In this document: piece by piece, positions 36,956 through 47,134 of the stretch
How the letters are laid out: each line of letters starts with the position of its first letter
How positions within the stretch are numbered: the stretch's first letter is position 1
Source of the DNA: Lysobacteraceae bacterium NML93-0793
GTDB lineage: Bacteria; Pseudomonadota; Gammaproteobacteria; Xanthomonadales; Xanthomonadaceae
Assembly: GCA_002324875.1 (NCBI GenBank)
Contig: NTJG01000011.1
Location: 1 to 64,000 of the forward strand
Length of the DNA: 64,000 nt
Reading direction: 5' to 3'
The notes under the pieces: generated by a model
Told to the model about the DNA's origin: nothing
Databases searched by the model: none
The model's input: the letters and a program-made list of their open reading frames with translations, nothing else
Position numbers and translations under genes: made by a program

Positions 36956-38245
36956 CTATCCCGCGCGCAGCGCGCTCCGCCATGCATCGAATTCGGCATC
37001 CAGCGCGATCGCGTGCGCCGGCCGCGCGAAACACGCCGCCAACGCGGGAGGCACCTCGACCGTGTGCCCGATCAACGGCTCGACCACGGTGTCGAACTTC
37101 GCCGGGTGCGCGGTCGCGACGACGGCCCAGTCGCGCGTGTCGCCGGACGCCCGCAACGTCTCCAGCACATGCAGCGCGGTCGCGGTGTGCGGGCAGGCGA
37201 CGATGCCGTGGCGTGCCGGTGCGGCGGCGATGGTGTCGCGGATCGTCGCGTCGTCGACGGCCGTCGCCTTCAGCGTCGCGCGCAATGCGTCGTCGTCGGC
37301 GAACCAGTGACGCAGACGTTCGATGTTGCTCGGTGCGCCCACATCCATCGCGTTCGCCAGCGTGGCGCGCGTGGGCTGCGGCGCATACGGTGCGCCGCCG
37401 AGGAATCGCGGCAGGGTGTCGTTCGCATTGCAGGCCAGGTGCAGACCTCCGATGGGCGCGCCCATGCGCTGGGCGAGCACCGCGGCGCAGGCGTTGCCGA
37501 GATTACCGGTCGGCACGATGAGGTGCAGCGGTCGGCCATGCGCGGCCTGGTGATGCGCGGCGGCATGCGCGTAGTACGCCGCCTGGGGCAGGAGCCGCCC
37601 GAGGCTGATGCTGTTCGCCGAACCCAGCGGGCGTTCGGCGCGAAGTATGGTGTCGGCCAGGGCCTGCTTCGCGAGGCGCTGGCAGTCGTCGAAGCTGCCG
37701 GCGATGCGGTAGGCCTGCACGTTGTCGCCCCAGCATTCCAGACCATGCGCCTGGCGCGGCGAGACCTTGCCGTCGGGATACAGGATCGCCACGCGGAAGC
37801 CGGGCCGGTGATGGAACGCCGCAGCGACGGCAGCGCCGGTGTCGCCGGAGGTGGCGACGACGATCGTCGTCTCCGGTGCGCCGGGCGCACGCAGGGCGCC
37901 GAGCGCAGCCGCGAGAAACCGCGCGGCGTAATCCTTGAACGCAGCCGTCGGCCCGTGGAACAGTTCGAGCACGTGGTCGCCCGGCCCGCGCAGGGGCCGC
38001 AGCGGCGCATCGAAGGCGAAGGCCTCGCGGCACAGCGCCGCCCGCTGCGAACGCAATCGGGAGCCGGCGAGGTAAGGCGCCAGCACCGCGTCCGCGGTCT
38101 CGGCGAGCGTGGCCCGGGGCGTGGACAGATCGACCTGTGGAATGGCCTCCGGCACGTACAGTCCGCCGTCCGGAGCCAGCCCGGCCACGAGCGCGACGTC
38201 GAACGGGGTCGGCGGCACGCCGCCGCGCGTACTGATGAAATTCAT
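36956..38245 (-). CDS. thrC: Threonine synthase
   Basis: PLP enzyme turning O-phosphohomoserine into threonine, 429 aa, of the ThrC type with N-terminal helical domain. PLP Lys is in FHGPTAAFKDYAARFL; ATSGDTGAAVAAAF and VPTGNLGNACAAV are the phosphate- and PLP-binding loops. The ATG overlaps the thrB stop by four bases (ATGA). It is the last gene of thrA-thrB-thrC. Confidence 0.96.
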   Translation of the reverse strand: MNFISTRGGVPPTPFDVALVAGLAPDGGLYVPEAIPQVDLSTPRATLAETADAVLAPYLAGSRLRSQRAALCREAFAFDAPLRPLRGPGDHVLELFHGPTAAFKDYAARFLAAALGALRAPGAPETTIVVATSGDTGAAVAAAFHHRPGFRVAILYPDGKVSPRQAHGLECWGDNVQAYRIAGSFDDCQRLAKQALADTILRAERPLGSANSISLGRLLPQAAYYAHAAAHHQAAHGRPLHLIVPTGNLGNACAAVLAQRMGAPIGGLHLACNANDTLPRFLGGAPYAPQPTRATLANAMDVGAPSNIERLRHWFADDDALRATLKATAVDDATIRDTIAAAPARHGIVACPHTATALHVLETLRASGDTRDWAVVATAHPAKFDTVVEPLIGHTVEVPPALAACFARPAHAIALDAEFDAWRSALRAG

Positions 38246-39213
38246 GCGCCGGTCTCCGCGGACAGCGCCTGCCGCGCGGGGGCATCGACGAGCGCGGCGC
38301 GCGGCCCGGCCACCGGCGAGACGTAGGCGCGCGCTTCGATGCCCGCATCGACGAAGCCTGCGCGCATGTCGCCGGCCGCCGCGCGAGCTGCCGCTTCGGA
38401 GGCGAACCAGGCGAAGACGCTGGGGCCGCCGCCCGAGATGCTCGCGCCGACGGCGTCATGGTCGAACGCGGCCTGCTGCACCGCGCGGAAGCCGGGAATC
38501 AGCCGGGCGCGGCGCGGCTCCACCAGGACATCGCGCAGGCCCGCGCGCAGCAGCGCGAGGTCGCCGCGCTGCAGGCCGGTCAGGAACAGTCCCAGATGCG
38601 TACTGTGCGCGACCACCGTGTGCAGATCGCAGGGCTCGGCGAGCACCGCGCGCGAGCGGCGGGTTTCGAGGATCTGGTCAGGGTGGACGACGACCGCGTG
38701 CAGCCAGTCGGGCGTGTCGAGCCGGATCGCGCGATCGGCGGTCGCCATGACCACGCCGCCGAGCAGCATCGGCGCGACGTTGTCGCCGTGACGGCTGCCA
38801 CTGGCGACAGCTTCGCCGTCGAGCGCGAACGGATACAGCGCCTCGCGTGCCAGTGGCGCCTCGAGCAATGCGTTGGCGGCGACGAGCGCCGCGACGCACG
38901 ACGCGGCCGAGCCGCCGAGTCCGGAGCCGAGCGGAATGCCCTTGTGCAGTTCGATTTCGAAGCCATGCGCCAGGCCCTGCGCGTCACGCAGCGCGATCAG
39001 TGCGCGTCCGGCCGTGTTGTCCGCTGCCTCCAGCGGCAGCCGGTCGGCGCCGGTCACATCGCCATGGATCGCGGCGACGCGGACGGTGGGTGCGTCGATG
39101 CGGCGCACGGTCGCGATGTCGCGCGGGCCATCGATGACATGGCCGAGCAGATCGAAACCCACGCCGATGTTGCCGACGCTGGCCGGTGCGAACGCGGTCG
39201 CGCTGTGGCTCAT
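38242..39213 (-). CDS. thrB: Homoserine kinase (GHMP family)
   Basis: Phosphorylates homoserine. 323 aa. GHMP motifs: FAPASVGNIGVGFDLLG, the ATP loop IPLGSGLGGSAASCVAAL, and the C-terminal GASISGGGPSVFAWF. ATG 39213 overlaps the thrA stop (ATGA); the long in-frame extension to 40503 is antisense-like noise across thrA. Confidence 0.96.
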   Translation of the reverse strand: MSHSATAFAPASVGNIGVGFDLLGHVIDGPRDIATVRRIDAPTVRVAAIHGDVTGADRLPLEAADNTAGRALIALRDAQGLAHGFEIELHKGIPLGSGLGGSAASCVAALVAANALLEAPLAREALYPFALDGEAVASGSRHGDNVAPMLLGGVVMATADRAIRLDTPDWLHAVVVHPDQILETRRSRAVLAEPCDLHTVVAHSTHLGLFLTGLQRGDLALLRAGLRDVLVEPRRARLIPGFRAVQQAAFDHDAVGASISGGGPSVFAWFASEAAARAAAGDMRAGFVDAGIEARAYVSPVAGPRAALVDAPARQALSAETGA

Positions 39214-41723
39214 GCCGGCCTCCGCGGGCCCGCGCCCAGCGACTGGGCGATGGTCAGCACATCGCCGAATACGCCGGCGGCGGTGACCTCCGGTCCGGCC
39301 CCCGGGCCCTGGACGACCAGCGGATTCTCGGCATAGCGGGTGGTGGTGAACTGCACCAGGTTGTCGGTCAGGCGGGTATGCATGCACGCATGATCGGCCG
39401 GAAGCGCCTGCACGCCAACCCTGGCACGGCCGTCGCGGTCGAGGCTGGCGATGTGGCGCAGGCCGCAGCCGGCCGCGCGCGCGGCGTCGAGCCGCGCCTG
39501 CATCGGGGCGTCGAGTTCGCCGGCGCGGGCGAGGAAGGTGTCGACATCGACGTCGCGCAGAGTCTTCGGCACCAGGCTTTCGATCGCCACGTCGGCCAGC
39601 GACAGCGGCCGGCCGGCTTCGCGGGCGAGGATCACGAGTTTGCGTGCGACGTCGAGTCCCGACAGATCGTCGCGCGGATCGGGCTCGGTGTAGCCGAGCG
39701 CGCGCGCCTCGCGCACCAGCTCGGAGAACGGCCGGCGGCCGTCGAAACTGTTGAACAGCCAGGCCAGCGTGCCCGAGAGCATGCCGTCGATCGCGTGCAG
39801 GGTGTCGCCGGTGTCGATCAGGTTGCGCAACGTCAGCACCACCGGCAGACCGGCGCCGACGGTGGCTTCGTAGAGGAAGCGGCTGCTGCCCTCGCGACGG
39901 GCCTCGGTGATCGCCGTATAGCGCGCCCAGTCGCCGCTGCCGGCGTGTTTGTTCGGGGTGACCACGTGAATGCCGGCAGCGAGCCAGTCGGCGTACTTCG
40001 CGGCCACCGCGTCGCTGGCGCTGCAGTCGACGATCATCGCGTGCGGCAGATGCCCGGCGCGGACATGCGCGGCGAACGTGTCGAGATCGCAGGCCTGTGC
40101 GTCGTCGGCCCGCAGGCGCGCGGCGGCGGACGCCGGATCCATCGCGGTGTCCTCGAGCGCCATACGCCGGCTCGAGGCAATGGCGCGCAGCCGCAGGTCG
40201 ACCCCGGAGCGCGACTTCAGCCCCGGCAGCACATCGGCCAGCTGCGACAGCAGCGCCTTGCCGACGTGGCCCGGGCCGATGACTCCGACCGACACCGTCT
40301 GCGGCGACAGCCAGAACGCGGCATGCGCGGCGCGCAGCGCGCGTGTGGCATCGTCCTGTGCGATCGCGACGGAGATATTGCGCTCGCTGGCACCCTGCGC
40401 GATCGCGCGGATGTTGACGCGGGCCTGGGCCAGCCCGTCGAACAGCCGTGCGGCCACGCCCTGGGTGCCGACCATGCCGTCGCCGACCGCGGCCAGCACG
40501 CACAGGTCATGGGTCACCGTCACGCCCTGCGCCAAGCCGTCGGTGATCGCTTCGGCGAAGGCGTCGGCGATCGCGGCGCGGCCCCGTTCGGCCTGATCGG
40601 CGCGCACCACGCAACAGATCGAATGTTCCGACGAGCCCTGCGAGATCATCGTCACCGACACGCCGGTGCCGTGGAGCGCCGCGAACAGGCGCTCGGCCAT
40701 GCCGGGCACGCCGACCAGGCCGTTGCCGACGAGCTCGAGCACGGCGACATCGCGCACCAGGGTGAGGCCCTTGACCGGCGACGCCGCCGGCGCACCCTCG
40801 GGCGCGATCAAGGTGCCGGGCGCGGCGGGGTTGCGGCGGTTGCGGATGCGCACCGGCACGCCGCGCGCCTGCACCGGCGCGAGCGTCTGCGGGTGCAGCA
40901 CCTTGGCGCCGAAGTAGGCGAGTTCGCAGGCTTCGGCGTAGGACATCGCGTCCAGGCACACGGCGTCGGGCACGAGCCGCGGATCGGCCGACAGCACGCC
41001 GTCGACATCGGTCCAGATGGTCAGTGCATCGGCATCGAACAGGTTCGCAAAGATCGCCGCGGAGTAGTCGCTGCCGTTGCGGCCCAGGGTGGTCGCGCGG
41101 CCGTCGGCATCGCGCGCGACGAAGCCGGTGATCACGACATCGCGCGCGGCCTGCGCCAGACGCCATTGCGCGAGCTTCGAGCGGCTCGCGTCCCAGTCGA
41201 CCACCGCGCCCATCTCGCCGGGCTGCACGACGAGCACATCGCGCGCGTCGAGACGCCGCCAGCCCTCACCAAGCGCCGCCTGCACCAGGCGCGAGGACAG
41301 CAGTTCGCCGCAGCCGTGCACGCGGGCGGTCAATTCGGCCGCGTCGCCATCGCCCCGGGCCAGCGCCTGCAGGTCCTCGGCGAGCTGCAGGAACTCGTGT
41401 TCCAGCGCCAGGTGCAGGGCGCCACCCTCGGCCGCTTCGAAGGCGTGGGCGGTGTCGAGATGACGCCGGCGCAGCGCATCCCAGCCGGGTTTCCAGTCGC
41501 TGCCGGCCACCGCCGCATCGGCGAGCGCCACCAGCGCGTTGGTGGTGCCGTGCATCGCCGAGACCACGATCGGCCGCAGCCGGGCATCGGTCGGGATCAG
41601 GGCCGACAGCGCGCCGATGCACGTGGCATCGGCCAGGCTGCTGCCGCCGAACTTGTGCACATGGCAGGCGATGGCGGCACGCGCGGGCGCATCGGCGGGG
41701 GATTCGGACAGGACAGCGGACAT
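39210..41723 (-). CDS. thrA: Bifunctional aspartate kinase / homoserine dehydrogenase
   Basis: 837 aa fusion. Residues about 20-300 are the aspartokinase (VHKFGGSSLADA, TTLGRNGSDYSAAIFA, IWTDVDGVLSADPR). Paired ACT regulatory domains follow at about 320-470 (LTLVRDVAVLELVGNGLVG). The homoserine dehydrogenase is at about 470-837 (VGVIGPGHVGKALLSQL, NLIDTGDTLHAIDGMLSGTL, DDLSGLDVARKLVILAREAG). It controls entry into threonine synthesis and is threonine-inhibited in ThrA-type enzymes. GGAG precedes ATG 41723, within a potential GGAGC/GCTCC hairpin (41745-41741 with 41731-41727). Confidence 0.96.
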   Translation of the reverse strand: MSAVLSESPADAPARAAIACHVHKFGGSSLADATCIGALSALIPTDARLRPIVVSAMHGTTNALVALADAAVAGSDWKPGWDALRRRHLDTAHAFEAAEGGALHLALEHEFLQLAEDLQALARGDGDAAELTARVHGCGELLSSRLVQAALGEGWRRLDARDVLVVQPGEMGAVVDWDASRSKLAQWRLAQAARDVVITGFVARDADGRATTLGRNGSDYSAAIFANLFDADALTIWTDVDGVLSADPRLVPDAVCLDAMSYAEACELAYFGAKVLHPQTLAPVQARGVPVRIRNRRNPAAPGTLIAPEGAPAASPVKGLTLVRDVAVLELVGNGLVGVPGMAERLFAALHGTGVSVTMISQGSSEHSICCVVRADQAERGRAAIADAFAEAITDGLAQGVTVTHDLCVLAAVGDGMVGTQGVAARLFDGLAQARVNIRAIAQGASERNISVAIAQDDATRALRAAHAAFWLSPQTVSVGVIGPGHVGKALLSQLADVLPGLKSRSGVDLRLRAIASSRRMALEDTAMDPASAAARLRADDAQACDLDTFAAHVRAGHLPHAMIVDCSASDAVAAKYADWLAAGIHVVTPNKHAGSGDWARYTAITEARREGSSRFLYEATVGAGLPVVLTLRNLIDTGDTLHAIDGMLSGTLAWLFNSFDGRRPFSELVREARALGYTEPDPRDDLSGLDVARKLVILAREAGRPLSLADVAIESLVPKTLRDVDVDTFLARAGELDAPMQARLDAARAAGCGLRHIASLDRDGRARVGVQALPADHACMHTRLTDNLVQFTTTRYAENPLVVQGPGAGPEVTAAGVFGDVLTIAQSLGAGPRRPA

Positions 41724-41773
41724 CGGGGAGCTCCGGTAGGGCTCCGCGTCTTCGCTCGGGTGGGATCGCGGAT

Positions 41774-41796
41774 CCGCATCCCGGGCGGGGATGCGG
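41774..41796 (-). promoter_or_regulatory. Hairpin between thr leader and thrA (attenuator candidate)
   Basis: CCGCATCCC and GGGATGCGG (41774-41782 with 41788-41796) form a 9-bp stem with a 5-nt loop about 16 bp after the leader stop. A second, partly overlapping stem GGATC-GCG-GATCC lies at 41763-41775, so the two compete. There is no T-run, so termination here would have to be weak or Rho-dependent. Control of thrA translation by the downstream GGAGC/GCTCC hairpin is an alternative. Confidence 0.55.
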
Positions 41797-41812
41797 AGCG
41801 GGCGAGGTCAGA

Positions 41813-41977
41813 TCAACTGGCGGCGCGCGTCCACATCCCGGGGCCGGTGGTACCGGTGCCGGTGGTGGTCGTGGTGGTAATCGTGGCGACGGCGGTGCGC
41901 GTTGCCGACGCGCCCCTGGCCCGGTCGAAGTGACCGGTGGCGGCGCTGCGCGGCGAGTGCGTGGTGCGGTGCGTCAT
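41813..41977 (-). CDS. thrL: thr operon leader peptide (threonine-rich)
   Basis: 54-codon frame MTHRTTHSPRSA ... with TITTTTTTGTGTTG at residues 32-45, i.e. ten threonine codons and one isoleucine among fourteen. This is the same logic as E. coli ThrL (TTITTTITITTGNG). It is immediately upstream of thrA and on the same strand. Ribosome stalling at low charged tRNA-Thr would change folding of the following hairpins. No function beyond control is expected. Confidence 0.9.
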   Translation of the reverse strand: MTHRTTHSPRSAATGHFDRARGASATRTAVATITTTTTTGTGTTGPGMWTRAAS

Positions 41978-42013
41978 GGGTGCAGAACAGCACGGCGCTT
42001 CGGGCGGTGTCAA
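41978..42013 (-). promoter_or_regulatory. Promoter of the thr operon
   Basis: Perfect -35 TTGACA on the minus strand (42013-42008). A weak -10-like TGTTCT begins 18 nt later, and the thr leader ATG follows TTGACA by 30 nt. Spacing again predicts +1 at about the ATG. The similarity to the ilv promoter extends into GTTGACAC, GCGCC(A/G)TG and ATGACGCA. Confidence 0.6.
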
Positions 42014-42135
42014 CGGTTTGCGCTGAAACCTTTGGCGCCCCGACCCGCCGGGCGCACGCCCGCGCGGTCGCGCACTCAATTCACCGGCATGATGGCCGCT
42101 AACGATTGCGTCGACATGGGTTGCGGGGGGATGCC

Positions 42136-43944
42136 ATGACAGAGATCGAGACGAGTGCGGGTGTGCCGGACATCGACGCGCTGCCCGATGCACCGGTCGG
42201 CCTGCTGCGCCTGGATCGCGAGGCGTGCATCGTCGCCGCCAATGCCGCTGCGCGAGATCTGCTGGGACTGGACGCGCGACCGGCGCCGGTTCGGCCGGCG
42301 CCCTGGGGCGTGCGACCGGAGGCGCTGCACGGTGCCGAAGGCGTGTGGATCGCGCCCGGTGCGGACGCCGCGCGGCGGCTGCGTTATCGCCGTGACGGCG
42401 AAGGCTGGCTGGTGTCGCTGCCGCATGCCGAGACCGCGGCCTTGCTGCGGGGGCATGCCGCGGCGATATCGGCGCAGCCGGCAGCGAAGGCAGCGACGGC
42501 GGCGTCTTCCGATCCGTCCGCGTCCGACCCGGCGCGACGGCTGTTGACACGCGTCGGCGCCGGCCTGGCAGCCTGCGATCTGGATCTCGATCTGGCCGAC
42601 GAGCGCGTGCTGGCCGCGGACTGTCACCTCGTGGCCGGCTTCGGCAACCTCACCGAGGCCATTCGCCAGGCGGTGTCGCTGTCGGTCGATATCGCCGGCG
42701 CCGTTCCGCAGGTGGTCGCGGACAACGATCGGCTGGTGCAGCAGTCGCAGGCCCAGGTCGATGTCCTGGGTGAGGTGCTGGCGGCCAGTCATCGTCTCGC
42801 CGAGGGCGTGCACGCGGCAGCGGCCGAGCTGGCCGCAGTCCGAGAGGAAGCCGCGCGCGCCGACGCCAGCGTACGCGCCGGCCATGCGGCGGCGGCCGAC
42901 CTGGGCGAGGCGATCCGCGAGGTGGAACGCCGGGTCACGCGCGCCACCGAGGTCATCGAAGTCATCGACGCCGTCTCGATGCAGACCAACCTGCTGTCGG
43001 TGAACGCCGGCATCCAGGCCGCGCACGCCGGCCCGGCGGGCCGCGGCTTCGCCGTGGTCGCGACCGAGATCCGGCTGCTCGCCGAGCGCGCGGCCAAGGC
43101 CTCACGCGAAGTGCGCGACATCGTCGAGAGCACCGTGGCCGCGCTCGCCGACGGCACCGCGTCCGCACAGCAGACCGGACACGTGCTGGCGGATGTCGGC
43201 GAATTGCTGGCGCGTGCCGGCGGCGCCATGGCCTCGGTGGCCACGCGCATCGGCGCGCAGGATGCCGAGATCACCGCGATCGACGCGGCGGTCGAACATG
43301 CCACCGGCCTCGGCCGCAGTAACCTCGACCGGGCCGCACGCGTGGCCGAGCGCAGCGAGGCGCTGGGGCGCAGCGTGGCCGAACTGCAGGACTGCGTGGG
43401 TCTGTTCAAGCTGCCGCCCGATCCGATGCGCACGGAACGCCATGCCCGCGTGCGCGAGCTCGCGACGGCGACCGCCGCGGAGATCGGCCGTGCGCTGGAG
43501 GCCGCGATCGCACGTGGCGAGATCGCGGGCGATGCCCTGTTCGAGCGCGCGTACACGCCCATCCCCGACATCGAGCCGCCCCGCTTCCACACGGCGTTCG
43601 ACGGCCTGTGCGATCGCGTGTTGCCACCGTTGCAGGAGCCGGTGCTGGACGCGCACCCGTGGATCGCGTTCGCGATCTGCGCCAATCCCGACGGCTACGT
43701 GCCGACCCACAACCTGCGCTTTTCGAAGCCGCTGACCGGCCAGCGCGCCGTCGACCTGGTCGGCAACCGCACCAAACGCATCTTCGGCGACCGGGTCGGT
43801 CGCAGCGTCGGTGCCCACACCGATCCCTTCCGGCTGCAGGTCTACCGCCGCGACACCGGCGAGATCATGTTCGACCTGTCGGTGCCGGTGTTCGTGCAGG
43901 GACGGCACTGGGGCGGCTTCCGCCTCGGCTACGCACTGGACTGA
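42136..43944 (+). CDS. Soluble methyl-accepting chemotaxis protein-like sensor with C-terminal sensory domain
   Basis: 602 aa with no transmembrane segment. Residues about 12-55 look like a PAS fragment (LPDAPVGLLRLDREACIVAAN). The MCP signalling hairpin spans about 190-430, with the tip MQTNLLSVNAGIQAAHAG near residue 285 (family consensus QTNLLALNAAIEAARAG). The last 170 residues (PIPDIEPPRFHTAFDGLCDR, GYVPTHNLRFSKPLTGQ, MFDLSVPVFVQGRHWGGFRLG) form a Cache-like ligand-binding fold, an unusual position after the signalling domain. ATG 42136 follows GCGGGGGG. It is divergent from the thr leader. Ligand and CheA partner are unknown. Confidence 0.75.
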   Translation: MTEIETSAGVPDIDALPDAPVGLLRLDREACIVAANAAARDLLGLDARPAPVRPAPWGVRPEALHGAEGVWIAPGADAARRLRYRRDGEGWLVSLPHAETAALLRGHAAAISAQPAAKAATAASSDPSASDPARRLLTRVGAGLAACDLDLDLADERVLAADCHLVAGFGNLTEAIRQAVSLSVDIAGAVPQVVADNDRLVQQSQAQVDVLGEVLAASHRLAEGVHAAAAELAAVREEAARADASVRAGHAAAADLGEAIREVERRVTRATEVIEVIDAVSMQTNLLSVNAGIQAAHAGPAGRGFAVVATEIRLLAERAAKASREVRDIVESTVAALADGTASAQQTGHVLADVGELLARAGGAMASVATRIGAQDAEITAIDAAVEHATGLGRSNLDRAARVAERSEALGRSVAELQDCVGLFKLPPDPMRTERHARVRELATATAAEIGRALEAAIARGEIAGDALFERAYTPIPDIEPPRFHTAFDGLCDRVLPPLQEPVLDAHPWIAFAICANPDGYVPTHNLRFSKPLTGQRAVDLVGNRTKRIFGDRVGRSVGAHTDPFRLQVYRRDTGEIMFDLSVPVFVQGRHWGGFRLGYALD

Positions 43945-43994
43945 GCGCCCTGCGCGCTGGTGCCGCTGCCGCTTTCGCGGTCTAATGCGCGCTG

Positions 43995-46081
<2,087 letters not shown>

Positions 46082-46208
46082 GGTGAACAGGGCGGTGGCT
46101 GAATCGTTGCCACCGCCCTCGCATCCGCACGACCGATGCCGGCGTATGTTCAGGACCGGTATCGAGGCTTCGCCTCACGATCCGCCAGTCAACAGGGAGA
46201 GATCCGAT

Positions 46209-46802
46209 ATGAACACCTCCAAGCGTGTCGCCGCCTGGCTCGTGGCGCTGTGCGGGCTCGTGCTGCTCGCCGGTTGCGCGACGGGTCCCCGCATCACCAC
46301 CGAAGCCGATCCCCGGGCCGATTTCTCCGCCTACCGCACGTGGGCGTTCTACACGCCGCTGGCGATCGAGAGCGACGGCTACGAGACCCAGACCAGCGCG
46401 CTGGCCAAGGCGGCCGTGCGCAACGAAATGGAGCGCCGCGGCTACACCTACACCGAGACCGACCCGGACCTGTGGGTGAACATCAATGCCTACATGGAGC
46501 GCCGGACCGACGTCAGCAGCTATCCGACCGTCGACTATGGCTACTACTACAGCTATCGCCACCGCGCCTATTTCGCGGTGCCGTACTGGAACGAGCGAAC
46601 GCAGGTCTATCGCTACACCGAGGGCACGATGAACGTCGACCTGGTCGATGCTCGCCAGAAGCGGCTGGTGTGGGAAGGCGTCGCGGTCGGCCGTGTCGCC
46701 AACCTGCGGCCCGAGCAGCGGGCGCAGCGGGTGAACTCGACGATCGCCGAGATCTTCGCGAATTACCCGCACCAGGCGGGGATGCGCGGCGAATCGATGT
46801 GA
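46209..46802 (+). CDS. DUF4136 lipoprotein
   Basis: 197 aa. Lipoprotein signal ends LLAGC. The DUF4136 pattern is clear: DFSAYRTWAFYTPL, AVRNEMERRGYTYTETDPDLWVNINAY, a Tyr-rich loop (YGYYYSYRHRAYF), then GTMNVDLVDARQKRLVWEG and IAEIFANYP. Anchored in the outer or inner membrane; family function is unknown. ATG 46209 follows GGGAGAG. A strong terminator follows. Confidence 0.85.
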   Translation: MNTSKRVAAWLVALCGLVLLAGCATGPRITTEADPRADFSAYRTWAFYTPLAIESDGYETQTSALAKAAVRNEMERRGYTYTETDPDLWVNINAYMERRTDVSSYPTVDYGYYYSYRHRAYFAVPYWNERTQVYRYTEGTMNVDLVDARQKRLVWEGVAVGRVANLRPEQRAQRVNSTIAEIFANYPHQAGMRGESM

Positions 46803-46830
46803 TGCTGCCTAGTTGATGCGGTAGATATGA

Positions 46831-46856
46831 AAGCGGGCCGAGAGGCCCGCTTTTTT
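46831..46856 (+). terminator. Intrinsic terminator after the DUF4136 gene
   Basis: AAGCGGGCC-GAGA-GGCCCGCTT (46831-46852) is followed by TTTT. The loop GAGA is the same as in the ilv terminator. The 278 bp after it (46857-47134) carry no recognisable gene and must hold the promoter of the next one. Confidence 0.92.
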
Positions 46857-47134
46857 GTCATGCGCCGCATCCGCTGGATCGAGGGATGGAGGTCAAGCGG
46901 AGCGCAGCGCGTCCGATCGGAGTTTCACCGGGCGACCAGGCAACGCGGCCTGGCTGCAAGGCTTCCCGATGAGGGCCGGTGAATCGATGCGCCGGACGCC
47001 AATCAGGCGAGCCAGAAAAATTGGGCTGCCGATCTGACGAAATGCGACAGGCGCTGTGCGGAGTCTGTCGCGAACCTTGCATTCGATTCAGTTGGTGGTC
47101 GCTATTGTGTGCGCCGAGTAGGTCCGGCCCTTCG

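Noticed and set aside
41774..41796. Intrinsic terminator for the thr attenuator
   Set aside because: The 9-bp hairpin is real but lacks any T-run, so it is listed only as an attenuator candidate.
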